A stretch of DNA of 64,000 nucleotides from FEN-1073 sp963780865 (GTDB lineage Bacteria; Chloroflexota; Anaerolineae; Anaerolineales; RBG-16-64-43). The stretch covers positions 124,001 to 188,000 of the forward strand of contig CAWADT010000022.1 in assembly GCA_963780865.1 (NCBI GenBank). The letters are read 5' to 3'. The position numbers and the translations under genes were made by a program. This document shows positions 1-8,843 of the stretch, piece after piece; position 1 is the stretch's first letter; each line of letters starts with the position of its first letter. The notes beneath the pieces were generated by a model. It saw only the letters and a program-made list of their open reading frames with translations. It made no database searches and was not told the DNA's origin.

Positions 1-492
1 GGGAAGCACAAAGTAGGTGGCGGTGGTCCAGACTGCCGCGAGGATTCCCGCCAGCATCCCGCCCAGCAGATTTTGGCGCCCGCGCCGCCCGCTGCCAAAT
101 AGATTTTCCAGCAGTTTTACCAGCGTCGATGCGGCCGCGAGGGAAAGGATGTTGAACAGCTCCCGGCGGACGGCGGCCCAGGCCTGGTCCATCCGGCCGT
201 CGCCTTCGGTCAGATAATCGTAGACCAGGCGGACGGTCATTCCGGAAAAGACGTAGGCGACGGCGTATTCCAGGAAGAAAACCACAGGACTGAGGATCAG
301 GAAGATCCACGGCAGATAAGCGCGAATTCCCGGCAGGAAGGCCAGGCCGATGCCGGCCACGGCGCCGAACAGCGACACGACCGCTCCGAGAATCAGGGCG
401 TAGATGGACGGTTTTACCAGGTCGGGGTCCTTCACGGCCATCTGGTAGGCCTGGCCCAAAAACCCGAACCCGCGCCGGAAGGAATTCATCAT
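1..492 (-). CDS. Polytopic membrane protein, DUF6159-like (partial, runs off the window start)
   Basis: A frame on the minus strand opens with two consecutive ATG codons at 492-487 and stays open to base 1, giving 164 codons with no stop, so the gene continues outside the window. The product starts MMNSFRRGFGFLGQAYQMA and then has hydrophobic stretches (ILGAVVSLFGAVAGIGLAFL, IFLILSPVVFFLEYAV and a later GGMLAGILAAVW segment), so it is an integral membrane protein. The N-terminal layout (short amphipathic helix, two membrane helices, a soluble loop with a DGRMDQAW stretch) resembles the DUF6159 family, whose function is unknown; this match is from memory. It is transcribed divergently from the glycosyltransferase at 844. 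Confidence 0.7.
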   Translation of the reverse strand, partial: MMNSFRRGFGFLGQAYQMAVKDPDLVKPSIYALILGAVVSLFGAVAGIGLAFLPGIRAYLPWIFLILSPVVFFLEYAVAYVFSGMTVRLVYDYLTEGDGRMDQAWAAVRRELFNILSLAAASTLVKLLENLFGSGRRGRQNLLGGMLAGILAAVWTTATYFVLP

Positions 493-782
493 GGGAAAAC
501 CTCCATGGGGAGTTGAGCGGTATCGTCAACCGTTTTCCGACGAAGCTTCAGATCTTTAATCGTATCACGAAAGCATGCAAGGGATTTGGCGTGGGTTGAA
601 GAATTCAAGCGTATCTCTGCCGCCATATCCGCTGGCTTTCCCGCGAGACCTGTCTCGCAGCGGCGCCGGGTGGGAATCCCGTCCAGGGTTCATCACCATC
701 ATTCGTTTTCTTATTCCTCCCCGCCGAAAGTTTTCCCATCGAGGCCAACGGACGAGGGCGCTGTGGACGCTTTACAATTGTT

Positions 783-811
783 TTGACAGCCGGCATCCCC
801 GCCTCTATAAT
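783..811 (+). promoter_or_regulatory. Consensus sigma-70 type promoter
   Basis: TTGACA at 783-788 and TATAAT at 806-811 are both perfect consensus hexamers, separated by 17 bases. The expected start of transcription is near 818, about 26 bases before the glycosyltransferase gene at 844. The rest of 493-843 shows nothing I can assign. Confidence 0.8.
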
Positions 812-843
812 CATCGGGAGCCGGCTTCCGCCGGCATGGCAGA

Positions 844-2880
844 TTGAGAGCAGGCGCAAGCTTGAAATCCGTTTCCTCCGCAGCGTCCCCTGACCGGGGA
901 TTCCCTCCGACTCTTCGGCAAGGCCTGATCTTCGCGATCGCGCTGATCTGGCTGATGGCCCTCCCTTTGGTTTTTTATGTCTTCCATAAACCGCTTCCCA
1001 CTCTGGCGTTCGAACGCGCCCGAAATATCTTGATCGATCTGCTCGGAGCGGGAGGGATTCTCTGGATTGGGGCCGGGATCGGTTGGCGGTTTGTGCGAAA
1101 CGGCGGCGTTTCCACTTTGGAACAAATCGCTTTATCGGAGGCCGTCGGCCTCGGTGCCCTGGGCATGTTGTTTTTAGCGGCTGCCTGGGCGGGACTTTTC
1201 TATCGATCCGTTGTAATTGCAATCCTGATCGTTTTATTCCTCACGGCCACCGCGATCCTGTTGCCGGCGATCGTTCGCGCCGTGAAAACCCGCCCCGAAG
1301 GCCGGCAGATCGCGCGCGGCTTTTCCCTCTGCCTGGGATTGTTCATCGTCCTATCCCTGATGCTCTCCTTGGGGATCGCGCTTTGCCCGCCCGTGGCTTG
1401 GGACGCGCTGGTCTACCACTTGCAAATCCCCCGGCAGATCCTTACGGCGCACTCACTTGCGCTGCCGGGGGATTCCTTGTTCCGGGAAATGCCGGAGCTT
1501 GTGGAAATGCTTTTCGCCGGGGCGATCGCGCTGACGGGAAGGGCCGAGACGGCGGCGGTCGTGGGCTGGGGAATCGGATTGCTGGCGCTGGGGGGAATCA
1601 CGGGGCTCGCCCGGCGCTGGGGCCTGCGGTACCCGCTCCTGCCAGCCGCGCTCCTTCTGGCGGGGGATACGCTCGCCCGATCGATGGGATGGGGTTACGC
1701 GGATTGGGCGGCGGCCCTGTTCGGAGTCGCCGCCTTGAGCGCCGTCTCGCGGAAAGAAGAGGGCGCGCGCTGGCTTTTTCTGGCGGGGATATTTGCCGGC
1801 TTTGCGATGGGGACGAAATATACGGCCGGCGCGTTGTTGATCGTCCTGTGCCTGGCGCTCGCGTCGCTACGGCAATGGAGGAAGTCATTAAAGGAAGCGG
1901 CGTTCGTGCTTGCCGGATGTGTGCTGGCGTTTTCTCCATGGGCGTTGCGCGGATTGGCTTTTTTTGGGAATCCTCTTCCGCCAATCCTTGACGCCGGCGC
2001 GGCGAGCGCGCAGCAAATGCGCTTCTTCGCCGGCTCGCCTCCGGCCTACGGATGGTTCGTCATGGCGTTTGTCCCGCTTCTGCAATCGACCATCGGCACT
2101 TACGGCGCGGCTCCCTTCGCCGCTACGATCGGCCCGCTGCTGTTTGCGTTTCTGCCCGGAGCGCTCGTCCCCCGCAAAGAAGGGATCTCCGCGGACGGTT
2201 TCCTCACCACACTCTTCTGGCTTTGCATAATCATCTACTGGTTGGCAGTCGGAGCGGGGAGCCTGTTCTCCGGCGCGCTGACCCAACCCAGAGTTTACTT
2301 ATCGCTGTTTCCGGGGATCGCCCTGCTGGCCGCCCGCGGATTCGACGGACTATGGGAAATCCGGCTGGCGAAAGTCCGGCTGGGGGCGCTGGCGGCCGTG
2401 TTGACGATTCTGGTTCTAGCGCTGCAGGCGATCAGCTTCGGGAATTCTTGGGTGGCTTCGGGCGTCCCCAATTATCTCGCCGGCGCGCAATCGGAACAGA
2501 CATTCCTGGAGAACAATCTGGGATGGTACGCGAAAGCAATGGAAACCGTGCGCTCTCTCCCGGACGGATCGCGCGTGCTGATGCTCTGGGAGCCGCGCGG
2601 TTTGTATTGCGGGGGAAAATGCCAGGCCGACGCAACCATCGACCGATGGTACCTTGCCATGCGGTTGGGCGGGTCGGCGGAAGCGGCGCTGGCGGATTGG
2701 CGCCGCGAGGGATGGACCTACCTTCTGATTTTTGATGAAGGCGCGAATTTTGAACGGACGGGCCGGACGGAATATTTCCTTTCCGACTGGACGGAGTTGG
2801 ACCGATTGCGCAGCCTGCTGACGCCCGTTCCCGGCTTCGCAAACGGGTATTCCCTCTACATTCTGTCTACCGGGTATTAG
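844..2880 (+). CDS. GT-C type integral membrane glycosyltransferase (GT39/ArnT-like)
   Basis: The product is 678 residues with many hydrophobic helices, beginning near residue 25 (GLIFAIALIWLMALPLVFYV). Residues around 180-190 read PVAWDALVYHLQIPRQI; an acidic residue followed by Y-H-L after the first helices is the pattern of GT-C enzymes that transfer sugars from a lipid-phosphate carrier at the membrane. A soluble C-terminal part follows from about residue 560. The start is a TTG at 844; the only nearby in-frame alternatives are another TTG at 862 and an ATG at 954, and the latter would remove the first membrane helix. The perfect promoter 33 bases upstream supports the early start. The acceptor is unknown; surface polysaccharide or protein glycosylation are both possible. 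Confidence 0.65.
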   Translation: MRAGASLKSVSSAASPDRGFPPTLRQGLIFAIALIWLMALPLVFYVFHKPLPTLAFERARNILIDLLGAGGILWIGAGIGWRFVRNGGVSTLEQIALSEAVGLGALGMLFLAAAWAGLFYRSVVIAILIVLFLTATAILLPAIVRAVKTRPEGRQIARGFSLCLGLFIVLSLMLSLGIALCPPVAWDALVYHLQIPRQILTAHSLALPGDSLFREMPELVEMLFAGAIALTGRAETAAVVGWGIGLLALGGITGLARRWGLRYPLLPAALLLAGDTLARSMGWGYADWAAALFGVAALSAVSRKEEGARWLFLAGIFAGFAMGTKYTAGALLIVLCLALASLRQWRKSLKEAAFVLAGCVLAFSPWALRGLAFFGNPLPPILDAGAASAQQMRFFAGSPPAYGWFVMAFVPLLQSTIGTYGAAPFAATIGPLLFAFLPGALVPRKEGISADGFLTTLFWLCIIIYWLAVGAGSLFSGALTQPRVYLSLFPGIALLAARGFDGLWEIRLAKVRLGALAAVLTILVLALQAISFGNSWVASGVPNYLAGAQSEQTFLENNLGWYAKAMETVRSLPDGSRVLMLWEPRGLYCGGKCQADATIDRWYLAMRLGGSAEAALADWRREGWTYLLIFDEGANFERTGRTEYFLSDWTELDRLRSLLTPVPGFANGYSLYILSTGY

Positions 2881-3008
2881 ATGGCCGGATTGGTTCCAAA
2901 AGGTCTATCGACGAATTCCCGGAAAAATCGAACCAGGAAGATTTTCCAGCACCAAATAGGATCACTTTAGCCACGAAGATCGAAGACCCTTAGGGTTTGA
3001 AAAACCCT

Positions 3009-3115
3009 AACAGGGTGCTGAAAAAGTCTGTAATTGTCGTTACGAGGAGCGAAGCGACGAAGCAACCTGGTTTTTTCTGCCGCGAAAACCAGATTGCTTC
3101 GCTCTCTAAAGTCAC
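3009..3115. repeat. Palindromic intergenic repeat with a CAGGGTGCTGAAAAAGTC end
   Basis: A short element end (CAGGGTGCTGAAAAAGTC) at about 3011-3028 is followed by inverted arms: GCGAAGCGACGAAGCAAC then CTGGTTTT on the left, AAAACCAG then ATTGCTTCGCTC on the right. Related element ends occur near 40737 and 40930, and related GCTTCGC palindromes at 3218-3357 and 36246-36398. This is a dispersed non-coding repeat. The bases from 2881 to 3008 show nothing else. Confidence 0.65.
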
Positions 3116-3217
3116 TGGCACGTACAAATTGTGCTGATACCTTCTTTAAGGATTTTTTACCTTTCTTCCGATTAATAATAATTGACGCAGTTACAAGTGG
3201 GAATGGGATATTCTATC

Positions 3218-3357
3218 GATGTCATTGCGAGGAGCGAAGCGACGAAGCAATCTGGTTTTACCATCCGCGCATCAGTCCCCCTTTCCATTGGCTGATGGCA
3301 CTCATTCGGTCATTATTGGGAGATTGCTTCGCTCCCTTTGGTCGCTCGCAATGACAT
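3218..3357. repeat. Palindromic repeat, GCTTCGC family, long copy
   Basis: The left arm reads TGTCATTGCGAGGAGCGAAG then CGACGAAGCAATCTGG. The right arm reads GAGATTGCTTCGCTCCC then TTTGGTCGCTCGCAATGACA. The two arms are inverted relatives about 70 bases apart, so the unit could fold into one large hairpin. Open frames over it are products of the repeat and not genes. Confidence 0.7.
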
Positions 3358-3484
3358 CTTTCCTATTTTCACACTGCCTGCTGGACCGTGAGCTTGAAGC
3401 CCTTAGGCTTTCAATGACCCATTGGGTCTCTTGATTCCTACGCTTTTGGAGCTTCGCCGCGAATTCACTAAAACCCGCCCGGCT

Positions 3485-3513
3485 TTGACAAGCCCCGGTC
3501 ACTCATTTACAAT
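3485..3513 (+). promoter_or_regulatory. Sigma-70 type promoter for the EF-G-like gene
   Basis: TTGACA at 3485-3490 and TACAAT at 3508-3513 are 17 bases apart. The predicted transcript start near 3520 lies inside the 5' open-frame extension. This argues that translation starts at the ATG at 3614 and not at 3422. Confidence 0.75.
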
Positions 3514-3613
3514 AGCACCCACCGTAGAAACGCGGTATTTTCCACCCGTATCATCTCCAATCGAAAACTGCGGGGAGCTTCCCTTCCCTGCCTCCGGAGG
3601 TCTGCCAAATAGC

Positions 3614-5692
3614 ATGAAGGAATATGCGACCGATGCCATCCGCAACATCGCACTGATCGGACACGGCAGCGCGGGCAAGACCACCCTGGTCGAGGCCTTC
3701 CTGCATTTTACCGGCGCCTCCACTAGGCTTGGCAAAATCGAAGACGGCACGACGGTTTCCGACTACGAAGAAGAAGAAGTCCGGCGCAGAATTTCCCTCT
3801 CCACTTCGGTCATCCCGATCGAATTCCAGGATTGCAAAATCAACTTATTGGACACCCCCGGTTTTCCGGATTTCATCGGCGAGGTGATCTCCGCGCTGCG
3901 CGTGGCCAGCGGCGCGATGGTTCTGCTGGACGCGGTGGCCGGCGTGGAAGTGGGCACCGAAATCACCTGGCAGCATTGCGAGGATTTTCACCTCCCGCGC
4001 TTTGTGGTGATCGCCAAGATGGATCGCGAGAACGCCGACTACGAACGGGTGCTGGAGAGCGCGAAAAACCTCCCGGGCGCCAAACTCGTTCCGGTTCAGC
4101 TTCCCATCGGTCAAGGCCAGCATTTCAAGGGCGTCATCGACCTGATGGCGATGAAGGCCCGCCTGGGAAACGGCAAGGAAGCGACGGATATCCCGGCCGA
4201 CATGAAAGCGGCGGCCGAGGAAGCCCGCGTGGCGCTGATGGAAGCGGCGGCGGAGGGCGAAGACGAACTCCTTGAAAAATATCTGGGCGGTACCGAGCTG
4301 ACCCAGGAGGAAATGATCCGCGGGTTGCGCCAGGCGGTGTGGAACAGCGTCTGCATGCCGGTCTTCGCCTGCGCCGGATCGACCGAGGTGGGGATCGAGC
4401 CGCTGTTGTATGGGGCAACCAAACTGATCCCCTCGCCCTCCGAGTCGCCCAAGACGGAAGCGGAAGGGAAAGGCGGCAAGGAGGAACTGGCCTGCTCCGA
4501 CGCCGGTCCGCTCGCCGTGTACATCTGGAAAACCACCGCCGATCCGTTTGTGGGCAAGCAGACCTACTTCCGCGTATATTCCGGCACGCTCAGCTCGGAT
4601 ACGCGCGTGTGGAATTCCAAGAAGTCGGCGGAAGAGCGCCTGGGAACGCTGTCCGTCCCGCGCGGGAAGGAAACGCTGCCGATCAAGGCCGCGCACGCCG
4701 GAGACATCGGCATCGTCCCCAAACTTTCCGTCACCGTCACCGGCGATACGCTGTGCGATAAGGGACATCCCCTAACCCTGCCGGCTCCGATATTTCCGAC
4801 GGCTCTGTATGCGGTGGCCGTAACCCCCAAGACCCAGGCCGACGCGGCCAAGATTTCGCCCACCCTCACCCGGTTGTGCGAGGAAGACATGACGCTTTCC
4901 TGGCACAACGACCCCAACACGCTGCAGACAATCCTGCAGGGAATGGGCGATCAGCATATCGACGTGGCCATCCGGCGCGCGGAATCCAAATTCCAGGTGG
5001 GGCTGCACATCGAGCTGCCGCGCGTACCCTATCGCGAGTCGATCACCAAACCCAACAGCGCCATGTACCGTCACAAGAAGCAGACCGGCGGATCCGGGCA
5101 ATTCGGCGAAGTGCACCTGCGGGTGGAACCGCTGGGGACAGCCGATTTCGAATTCGAGAACGAGGTGGTTGGGGGAGCTATCTCCGGCTCCTACATGTCG
5201 GCCATCGAAAAGGGGGTGCGTTCGGTGATGCAGCACGGTGCGGTGGCCGGCTACCCGATGGAAAAAATCAGGGTCGCGGTTTTCGACGGCAAGGAACATC
5301 CGGTGGATTCCAAACCGGTGGCGTTTGAGATCGCCGGGCGCGAGGCTTTCAAACTTGCGGTGCATGGCGCCAGCCCGGTGCTGCTCGAGCCGATCATGAA
5401 CATCCATGTCGTCGTCCCTGAAGACCATATGGGCGATGTCCTGGGGGATCTCAATACCCGCCGCGCGCGCGTTCAGGGGATGGACAACGAAAACGGCAAG
5501 AGCATCGTCAACGCCACCATTCCGCTGGCGGAAATTCAGCGCTATACAACCGACCTGCGTTCCATTACCGGCGGACGCGGTTATTTCACCATGACCCTGG
5601 ACCATTACGAAGTGATGCCGAGAGCCGTGGCCGATCAGGTCATCGCCGCCCACCAGAAAGACCTCGCCGGCAAGACCGAGGAAGAAGAATAA
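3614..5692 (+). CDS. Elongation factor G-like translational GTPase (EF-G-II type)
   Basis: A 692-residue protein with the full EF-G layout: GTPase domain, domain II, domains III to V. The P-loop is GHGSAGKT (residues 16-23), switch II is DTPGF, and the base-specificity motif reads AKMD where canonical EF-G has NKMD. Domain IV/V motifs such as KKQTGGSGQFGEV are intact. Canonical EF-G has GHIDAGKT; the GHGSAGKT P-loop is the form I associate with EF-G-like/EF-G-II paralogues, so a canonical fusA probably lies elsewhere. The ATG at 3614 follows GGAGG by about 13 bases and the reading frame upstream lacks family similarity. The gene is monocistronic, with a strong promoter and a terminator. Confidence 0.9.
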   Translation: MKEYATDAIRNIALIGHGSAGKTTLVEAFLHFTGASTRLGKIEDGTTVSDYEEEEVRRRISLSTSVIPIEFQDCKINLLDTPGFPDFIGEVISALRVASGAMVLLDAVAGVEVGTEITWQHCEDFHLPRFVVIAKMDRENADYERVLESAKNLPGAKLVPVQLPIGQGQHFKGVIDLMAMKARLGNGKEATDIPADMKAAAEEARVALMEAAAEGEDELLEKYLGGTELTQEEMIRGLRQAVWNSVCMPVFACAGSTEVGIEPLLYGATKLIPSPSESPKTEAEGKGGKEELACSDAGPLAVYIWKTTADPFVGKQTYFRVYSGTLSSDTRVWNSKKSAEERLGTLSVPRGKETLPIKAAHAGDIGIVPKLSVTVTGDTLCDKGHPLTLPAPIFPTALYAVAVTPKTQADAAKISPTLTRLCEEDMTLSWHNDPNTLQTILQGMGDQHIDVAIRRAESKFQVGLHIELPRVPYRESITKPNSAMYRHKKQTGGSGQFGEVHLRVEPLGTADFEFENEVVGGAISGSYMSAIEKGVRSVMQHGAVAGYPMEKIRVAVFDGKEHPVDSKPVAFEIAGREAFKLAVHGASPVLLEPIMNIHVVVPEDHMGDVLGDLNTRRARVQGMDNENGKSIVNATIPLAEIQRYTTDLRSITGGRGYFTMTLDHYEVMPRAVADQVIAAHQKDLAGKTEEEE

Positions 5693-5711
5693 ATCACCCA
5701 TCCTTTTAAAC

Positions 5712-5736
5712 AAGCCGCCGCAAGGCGGCTTTTTTG
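5712..5736 (+). terminator. Rho-independent terminator after the EF-G-like gene
   Basis: AAGCCGCC and GGCGGCTT pair around a GCAA loop and are followed directly by a T run. It lies 20 bases after the stop codon. Confidence 0.85.
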
Positions 5737-5818
5737 TTCGCCCCGCAAACATGAAGCCACTATTGCTTCCGCAGGAAGGAAAATGGCTTTAGCAAAAATT
5801 TTTCGTCATGCCCGAGCC

Positions 5819-5946
5819 TGCCCTCGCGCCGGCCCCCCGAGCGATGAGCATCGGTGACCCTTCGATGCGAAGAATTCGTGAGTGGGGGGAGCATTCCCAC
5901 TCGAATCTGGTTGTTGAGTGGGAATGAATGCGAAGCGAGGGTGATT
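5819..5946 (-). repeat. Inverted copy of the dispersed CCCTCGC..GCATTCATCCC repeat
   Basis: Read on the minus strand this contains ACCCTCGCTTCGCATTCAT, then ACTCAACAACCAGATTCGAG, and ends in GCGAGGGCAGG. It is the same element as at 6369-6472 and 10204-10301, with an insertion of roughly 50 bases near its end. Those two copies are on the plus strand. Confidence 0.6.
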
Positions 5947-5950
5947 ATAT

Positions 5951-6203
5951 CGGGCATCCATGAAAGCTTGTCATGCCCGAGTGGTCGTATCGGGCATCCA
6001 TGAAAGCTTGTCATGCCCGAGTGGTCGTATCGGGCATCCACGGGAGCCTGTCATGCCCGAGTAGTCTTATCGGGCATCCACGGGAGCCTATCATGACCGA
6101 GAAGGCGTATCAGGCAGCCATGAGAGCCTGTCATGCCCGAGAAGGCGTATCAGGCAGCCATGAGAGCCTGTCATGCCCGAGTGATTCTATCGGGCATCCA
6201 CGC
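5951..6203. repeat. Tandem array of six 40-bp palindromic units plus a partial seventh
   Basis: Units begin at 5951, 5991, 6031, 6071, 6111 and 6151, with a partial one at 6191. Each holds CGGGCATCCA near its start and TCATGCCCGA 20 bases later, so ATGCCCGA and TCGGGCAT can pair within and between units. The units drift gradually: the fourth to sixth carry GAAGGCGTAT in place of GTGGTCGTAT. There are no unique spacers, so it is not a CRISPR array. A diverged pair of the same CCCGC/GCGGGCATCC palindrome sits at 10098-10168. Confidence 0.85.
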
Positions 6204-6368
6204 GTTTTATTTTCTTGACAAAATGTTGATTTTGGATTCCCGCCCCCCGAGAAACCCACTCGAGGGCAGGCTAATCCACGCGGGAATGACGAACACCCTT
6301 CAGATAAGTTCGTCCCGGATGAATGATCGAATTGGGCATCCATGGGGAAGAAATATCTTCCATTATTG

Positions 6369-6472
6369 CTGGTGTTGGATTCCCGCCAAGGACACCCTCG
6401 CTACGCATTCATCCCGGCTCATGAACCAGACGCGAGTCGGGATGCTTTGCGAGGGCTGGCGCAGGAATGACG
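6369..6472 (+). repeat. Dispersed palindromic repeat, copy 2
   Basis: It starts GGATTCCCGCC and ends GGCGCAGGAATGACG, enclosing ACCCTCGC, TACGCATTCATCCCGG, CTCATGAACCAGACGCGAG and GCGAGGGC. It matches 10204-10301 almost base for base in the core. No coding potential is evident. Confidence 0.7.
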
Positions 6473-6516
6473 ATCTCCAGGATAAGGTTGTTCGTTACGA
6501 TCATAAAAAAGCCGCG

Positions 6517-6545
6517 TTTACCCGATTCGGAACCCCGCATATAAT
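6517..6545 (+). promoter_or_regulatory. Promoter giving a leaderless transcript of the SGNH gene
   Basis: TTTACC at 6517-6522 and TATAAT at 6540-6545 are spaced by 17 bases. The ATG is at 6553, only seven bases after the -10 box, so transcription would begin at or next to the start codon. No Shine-Dalgarno sequence is present. Confidence 0.7.
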
Positions 6546-6552
6546 CTGTGGC

Positions 6553-7728
6553 ATGGCAAACCGCGTAAGAGAGTTCGCCCTGCTCGGATTGTCACTCCTG
6601 CTTGGCATTGTCCTTGGCGTCCTGCTGTTGGAATTGGTTTTCCGTTCCAACACTACACTTCTACCGCGCGGCATGGCCGCGCCGCTGCCGGTGGACGCGC
6701 CCCTGGCCGACCGCGAGTACGAGATCCACTCTTCGGACGCGGACATCTTTTATTGGGAAGCCTCGCTCGTCCGGCCGCCCGCGGAAAACCAACTGGAAGC
6801 CAGGGTAAGGTGGCGCACCGACGAGTTCGGGTTCCCCAATCCGGCTCCCGTCCCCCCCATGGTGGATCTGGTTATCCTTGGACGGTCCTACGCGATGGGG
6901 GCCCAGGCGCAAAATCCCTGGCCGGATATTCTTCGCACCGAAGCGGGATTGCGCGTGCTCAATCTCTCCCAGACCGGCGCCGGTCTGGGGCAGAAATGGG
7001 ATTTTTTCCGGCGCTTCGGACTCCCCCGCCAACCCCGATTCGTCGTCATTGAAATCCTGCCGCCGATGGATATCCTCCAGTACGGCGGTGCCGAACCCAT
7101 GGTGGTCGAGCGGGTGGCATTTCCACTCGCCCAAAGCGTCCTGCGCAAGCTATTCCCGCCAGAGGCAACGCAGGATGCGGGCGGATATATCTACCCGCTT
7201 CCATTGGAGTTCGACGGCGGCGGCACGCAGGCCGTTTTTTACTCCCGCTATCTCTCGGCCTTGACGCTTTCGGCGGAGGATTGGGCCGGCAGCGAGGATT
7301 GGAAAAATTTTAGCGCCGATTTGACCAGCATGATTTCAACGATCCGGCGGGATGGGATCGTGCCGATCCTCCTTTTCGTTCCAACCAAAGAGACCGTCTA
7401 CGTTCCCCGGTTGAGATCCGCCTCGATCCTGGAACCCGCGCTGGCCAGCGCCGGTTCCTGGAAACGGACGGGCGGGAAATTGCAGTGGAGCGCGCAAGAA
7501 ACGGACGCCGGAGTAGTTCAGGCCGACGCGCCTTCCGCGGAAGGCCTGATCAAGGAATTGGCTCTCGGCCAATCCCTTTGCCTGGTGGATCCGACGGACG
7601 CGTTCTGGCAATCGATTCAGAACGGCGCCGATCCGTTTATGCGCTACGACACGCATTGGAGCGCAGTCGGGCACGAACTGGTGGCGGACGGGATCCTGGC
7701 CGTTCTCCATTCGGGGATGTGCACTTAA
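6553..7728 (+). CDS. SGNH/AlgJ-AlgX-like membrane-anchored acyl-transfer protein
   Basis: A 391-residue protein with an N-terminal signal-anchor helix (residues 8-28, LLGLSLLLGIVLGVLLLELV) and an extracytoplasmic domain. The candidate nucleophile is S112 in LGRSYAMG. The D-x-H pair is D366/H368 in YDTHWSAVGH, the usual end motif of AlgX/DltD-like SGNH enzymes. Family knowledge: such proteins accept an acyl group exported by an MBOAT protein and place it on a polysaccharide. The MBOAT gene follows directly, overlapping by one base (TAATG), which supports this role. The start at 6553 fits the promoter; longer frames run into upstream repeats. Confidence 0.75.
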   Translation: MANRVREFALLGLSLLLGIVLGVLLLELVFRSNTTLLPRGMAAPLPVDAPLADREYEIHSSDADIFYWEASLVRPPAENQLEARVRWRTDEFGFPNPAPVPPMVDLVILGRSYAMGAQAQNPWPDILRTEAGLRVLNLSQTGAGLGQKWDFFRRFGLPRQPRFVVIEILPPMDILQYGGAEPMVVERVAFPLAQSVLRKLFPPEATQDAGGYIYPLPLEFDGGGTQAVFYSRYLSALTLSAEDWAGSEDWKNFSADLTSMISTIRRDGIVPILLFVPTKETVYVPRLRSASILEPALASAGSWKRTGGKLQWSAQETDAGVVQADAPSAEGLIKELALGQSLCLVDPTDAFWQSIQNGADPFMRYDTHWSAVGHELVADGILAVLHSGMCT

Positions 7729-8843
7729 TGACCCTCTCTTCGCCGATATATCTTTTATTCCTCGGAATCGTCTGGCTGGCCGTGCGTTTCCTTCCCGGCG
7801 CCCGGGCGAAAAAATATTCCTTGCTGGCGGCGAGCCTTGTTTTCTACGCGCTGCTCGACCTGCGGTATTTGGCGCTGCTGCTCTTAGTGGCCATCGTCGC
7901 CTACGGATTGGGATTGGGCATCGGGCGCGGATGGAAGGCGGGAGTGTGCGCGGGGATCGGCATTGCATTCGCTCTCTTCGTCCTCGCAGCGTATAAATAT
8001 TCCGCCCTATGGCTGCCGGTCGTTACTCGAATTCCGCTGCCCGGGTTCAGCCGGGATCGGTTCGATCCCATGGGATGGCTTCTCCCGGTGGGAATTTCGT
8101 TTTATACCTTCCAGGCGATTTCTTATCTCATCGATATATCCCGCGGCCGGGTAAAACCTGTCCGGGAGATCGCGGATTTCGGTTTGTATTTGATCTTTTT
8201 CCCGAAGATCATCGCCGGCCCGATCGTGCGGCCCACTGACTTCTTCCGGGATATCGCGCCGGGCCCGCAGCCGGCCGGGCGCAAAGACCTCGCGGGGATT
8301 TTCTCCCTGTTCCTCCGCGGCCTGTTCAAAAAAGTGGTCATTGCGGATTCACTGGCCGGCCTGGCCGGGATCGGATTTCAGGCGGCGGCGATGCCGTCGG
8401 CCTCGGTTTTCGCGGCACCGATCTATTGGCGGAGTTTCTACCTGTTCGCCATTCAGATTTACGCCGATTTTTCCGGATACACCGACATCGCCCGCGCCTC
8501 CGCCAGGCTCCTGGGGATCCGGCTACCGGAAAATTTCAGCTACCCGTACTTCGCCACGTCGATCACGGAGTTCTGGAATCGCTGGCACATGAGCCTGACC
8601 CAATGGTTCCGGGAGTACGTTTTCTTCCCGTTGAACCGGACGCTGCAGAGGTCTTTTCGCAAAGTCGGTTCGGCAATTCTTCAGGCCGCGACGAATGTTT
8701 TCACCATGCTGCTGATCGGGCTTTGGCACGGCGCGGGCCTCACCTTTCTGGCCTGGGGGTTGTGGCACGGCGTTCTCCTCAGCGCCGAGAAATTCTGGAA
8801 TCGAAAACCGGGTTCGGCGGGATGGAAGATTTTTCGGGGCTGA
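7728..8843 (+). CDS. MBOAT family O-acyltransferase, N-terminal 371 residues (frameshifted)
   Basis: A polytopic membrane protein of the membrane-bound O-acyltransferase family, the partner that moves acetyl groups across the membrane for the SGNH protein encoded upstream. Signature stretches are PVGISFYTFQAISYLID, FFPKIIAGPI, FNRWHMSLTQWF-like FWNRWHMSLTQWFREYVFFP, and GLWHGAGLTFLAWGLWHG, with histidines 334 and 347; one of these is the family's catalytic His. The frame stops at TGA 8841-8843 right after WKIFRG. The family's C-terminal helices are encoded in another frame from 8840 onward, so one base appears to be missing at or near a GGGG run (8836-8839) or TTTTT run. Confidence 0.8.
   Translation: MTLSSPIYLLFLGIVWLAVRFLPGARAKKYSLLAASLVFYALLDLRYLALLLLVAIVAYGLGLGIGRGWKAGVCAGIGIAFALFVLAAYKYSALWLPVVTRIPLPGFSRDRFDPMGWLLPVGISFYTFQAISYLIDISRGRVKPVREIADFGLYLIFFPKIIAGPIVRPTDFFRDIAPGPQPAGRKDLAGIFSLFLRGLFKKVVIADSLAGLAGIGFQAAAMPSASVFAAPIYWRSFYLFAIQIYADFSGYTDIARASARLLGIRLPENFSYPYFATSITEFWNRWHMSLTQWFREYVFFPLNRTLQRSFRKVGSAILQAATNVFTMLLIGLWHGAGLTFLAWGLWHGVLLSAEKFWNRKPGSAGWKIFRG

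Noticed and set aside
3422..3613. Long N-terminal extension of the EF-G-like protein
   Set aside because: A promoter lies inside this stretch and the sequence before MKEYATDAIRNIAL has no family match.
5951..6203. Regular 40-bp repeats as a CRISPR array
   Set aside because: The units are directly contiguous and have no variable spacers; there are no cas genes.
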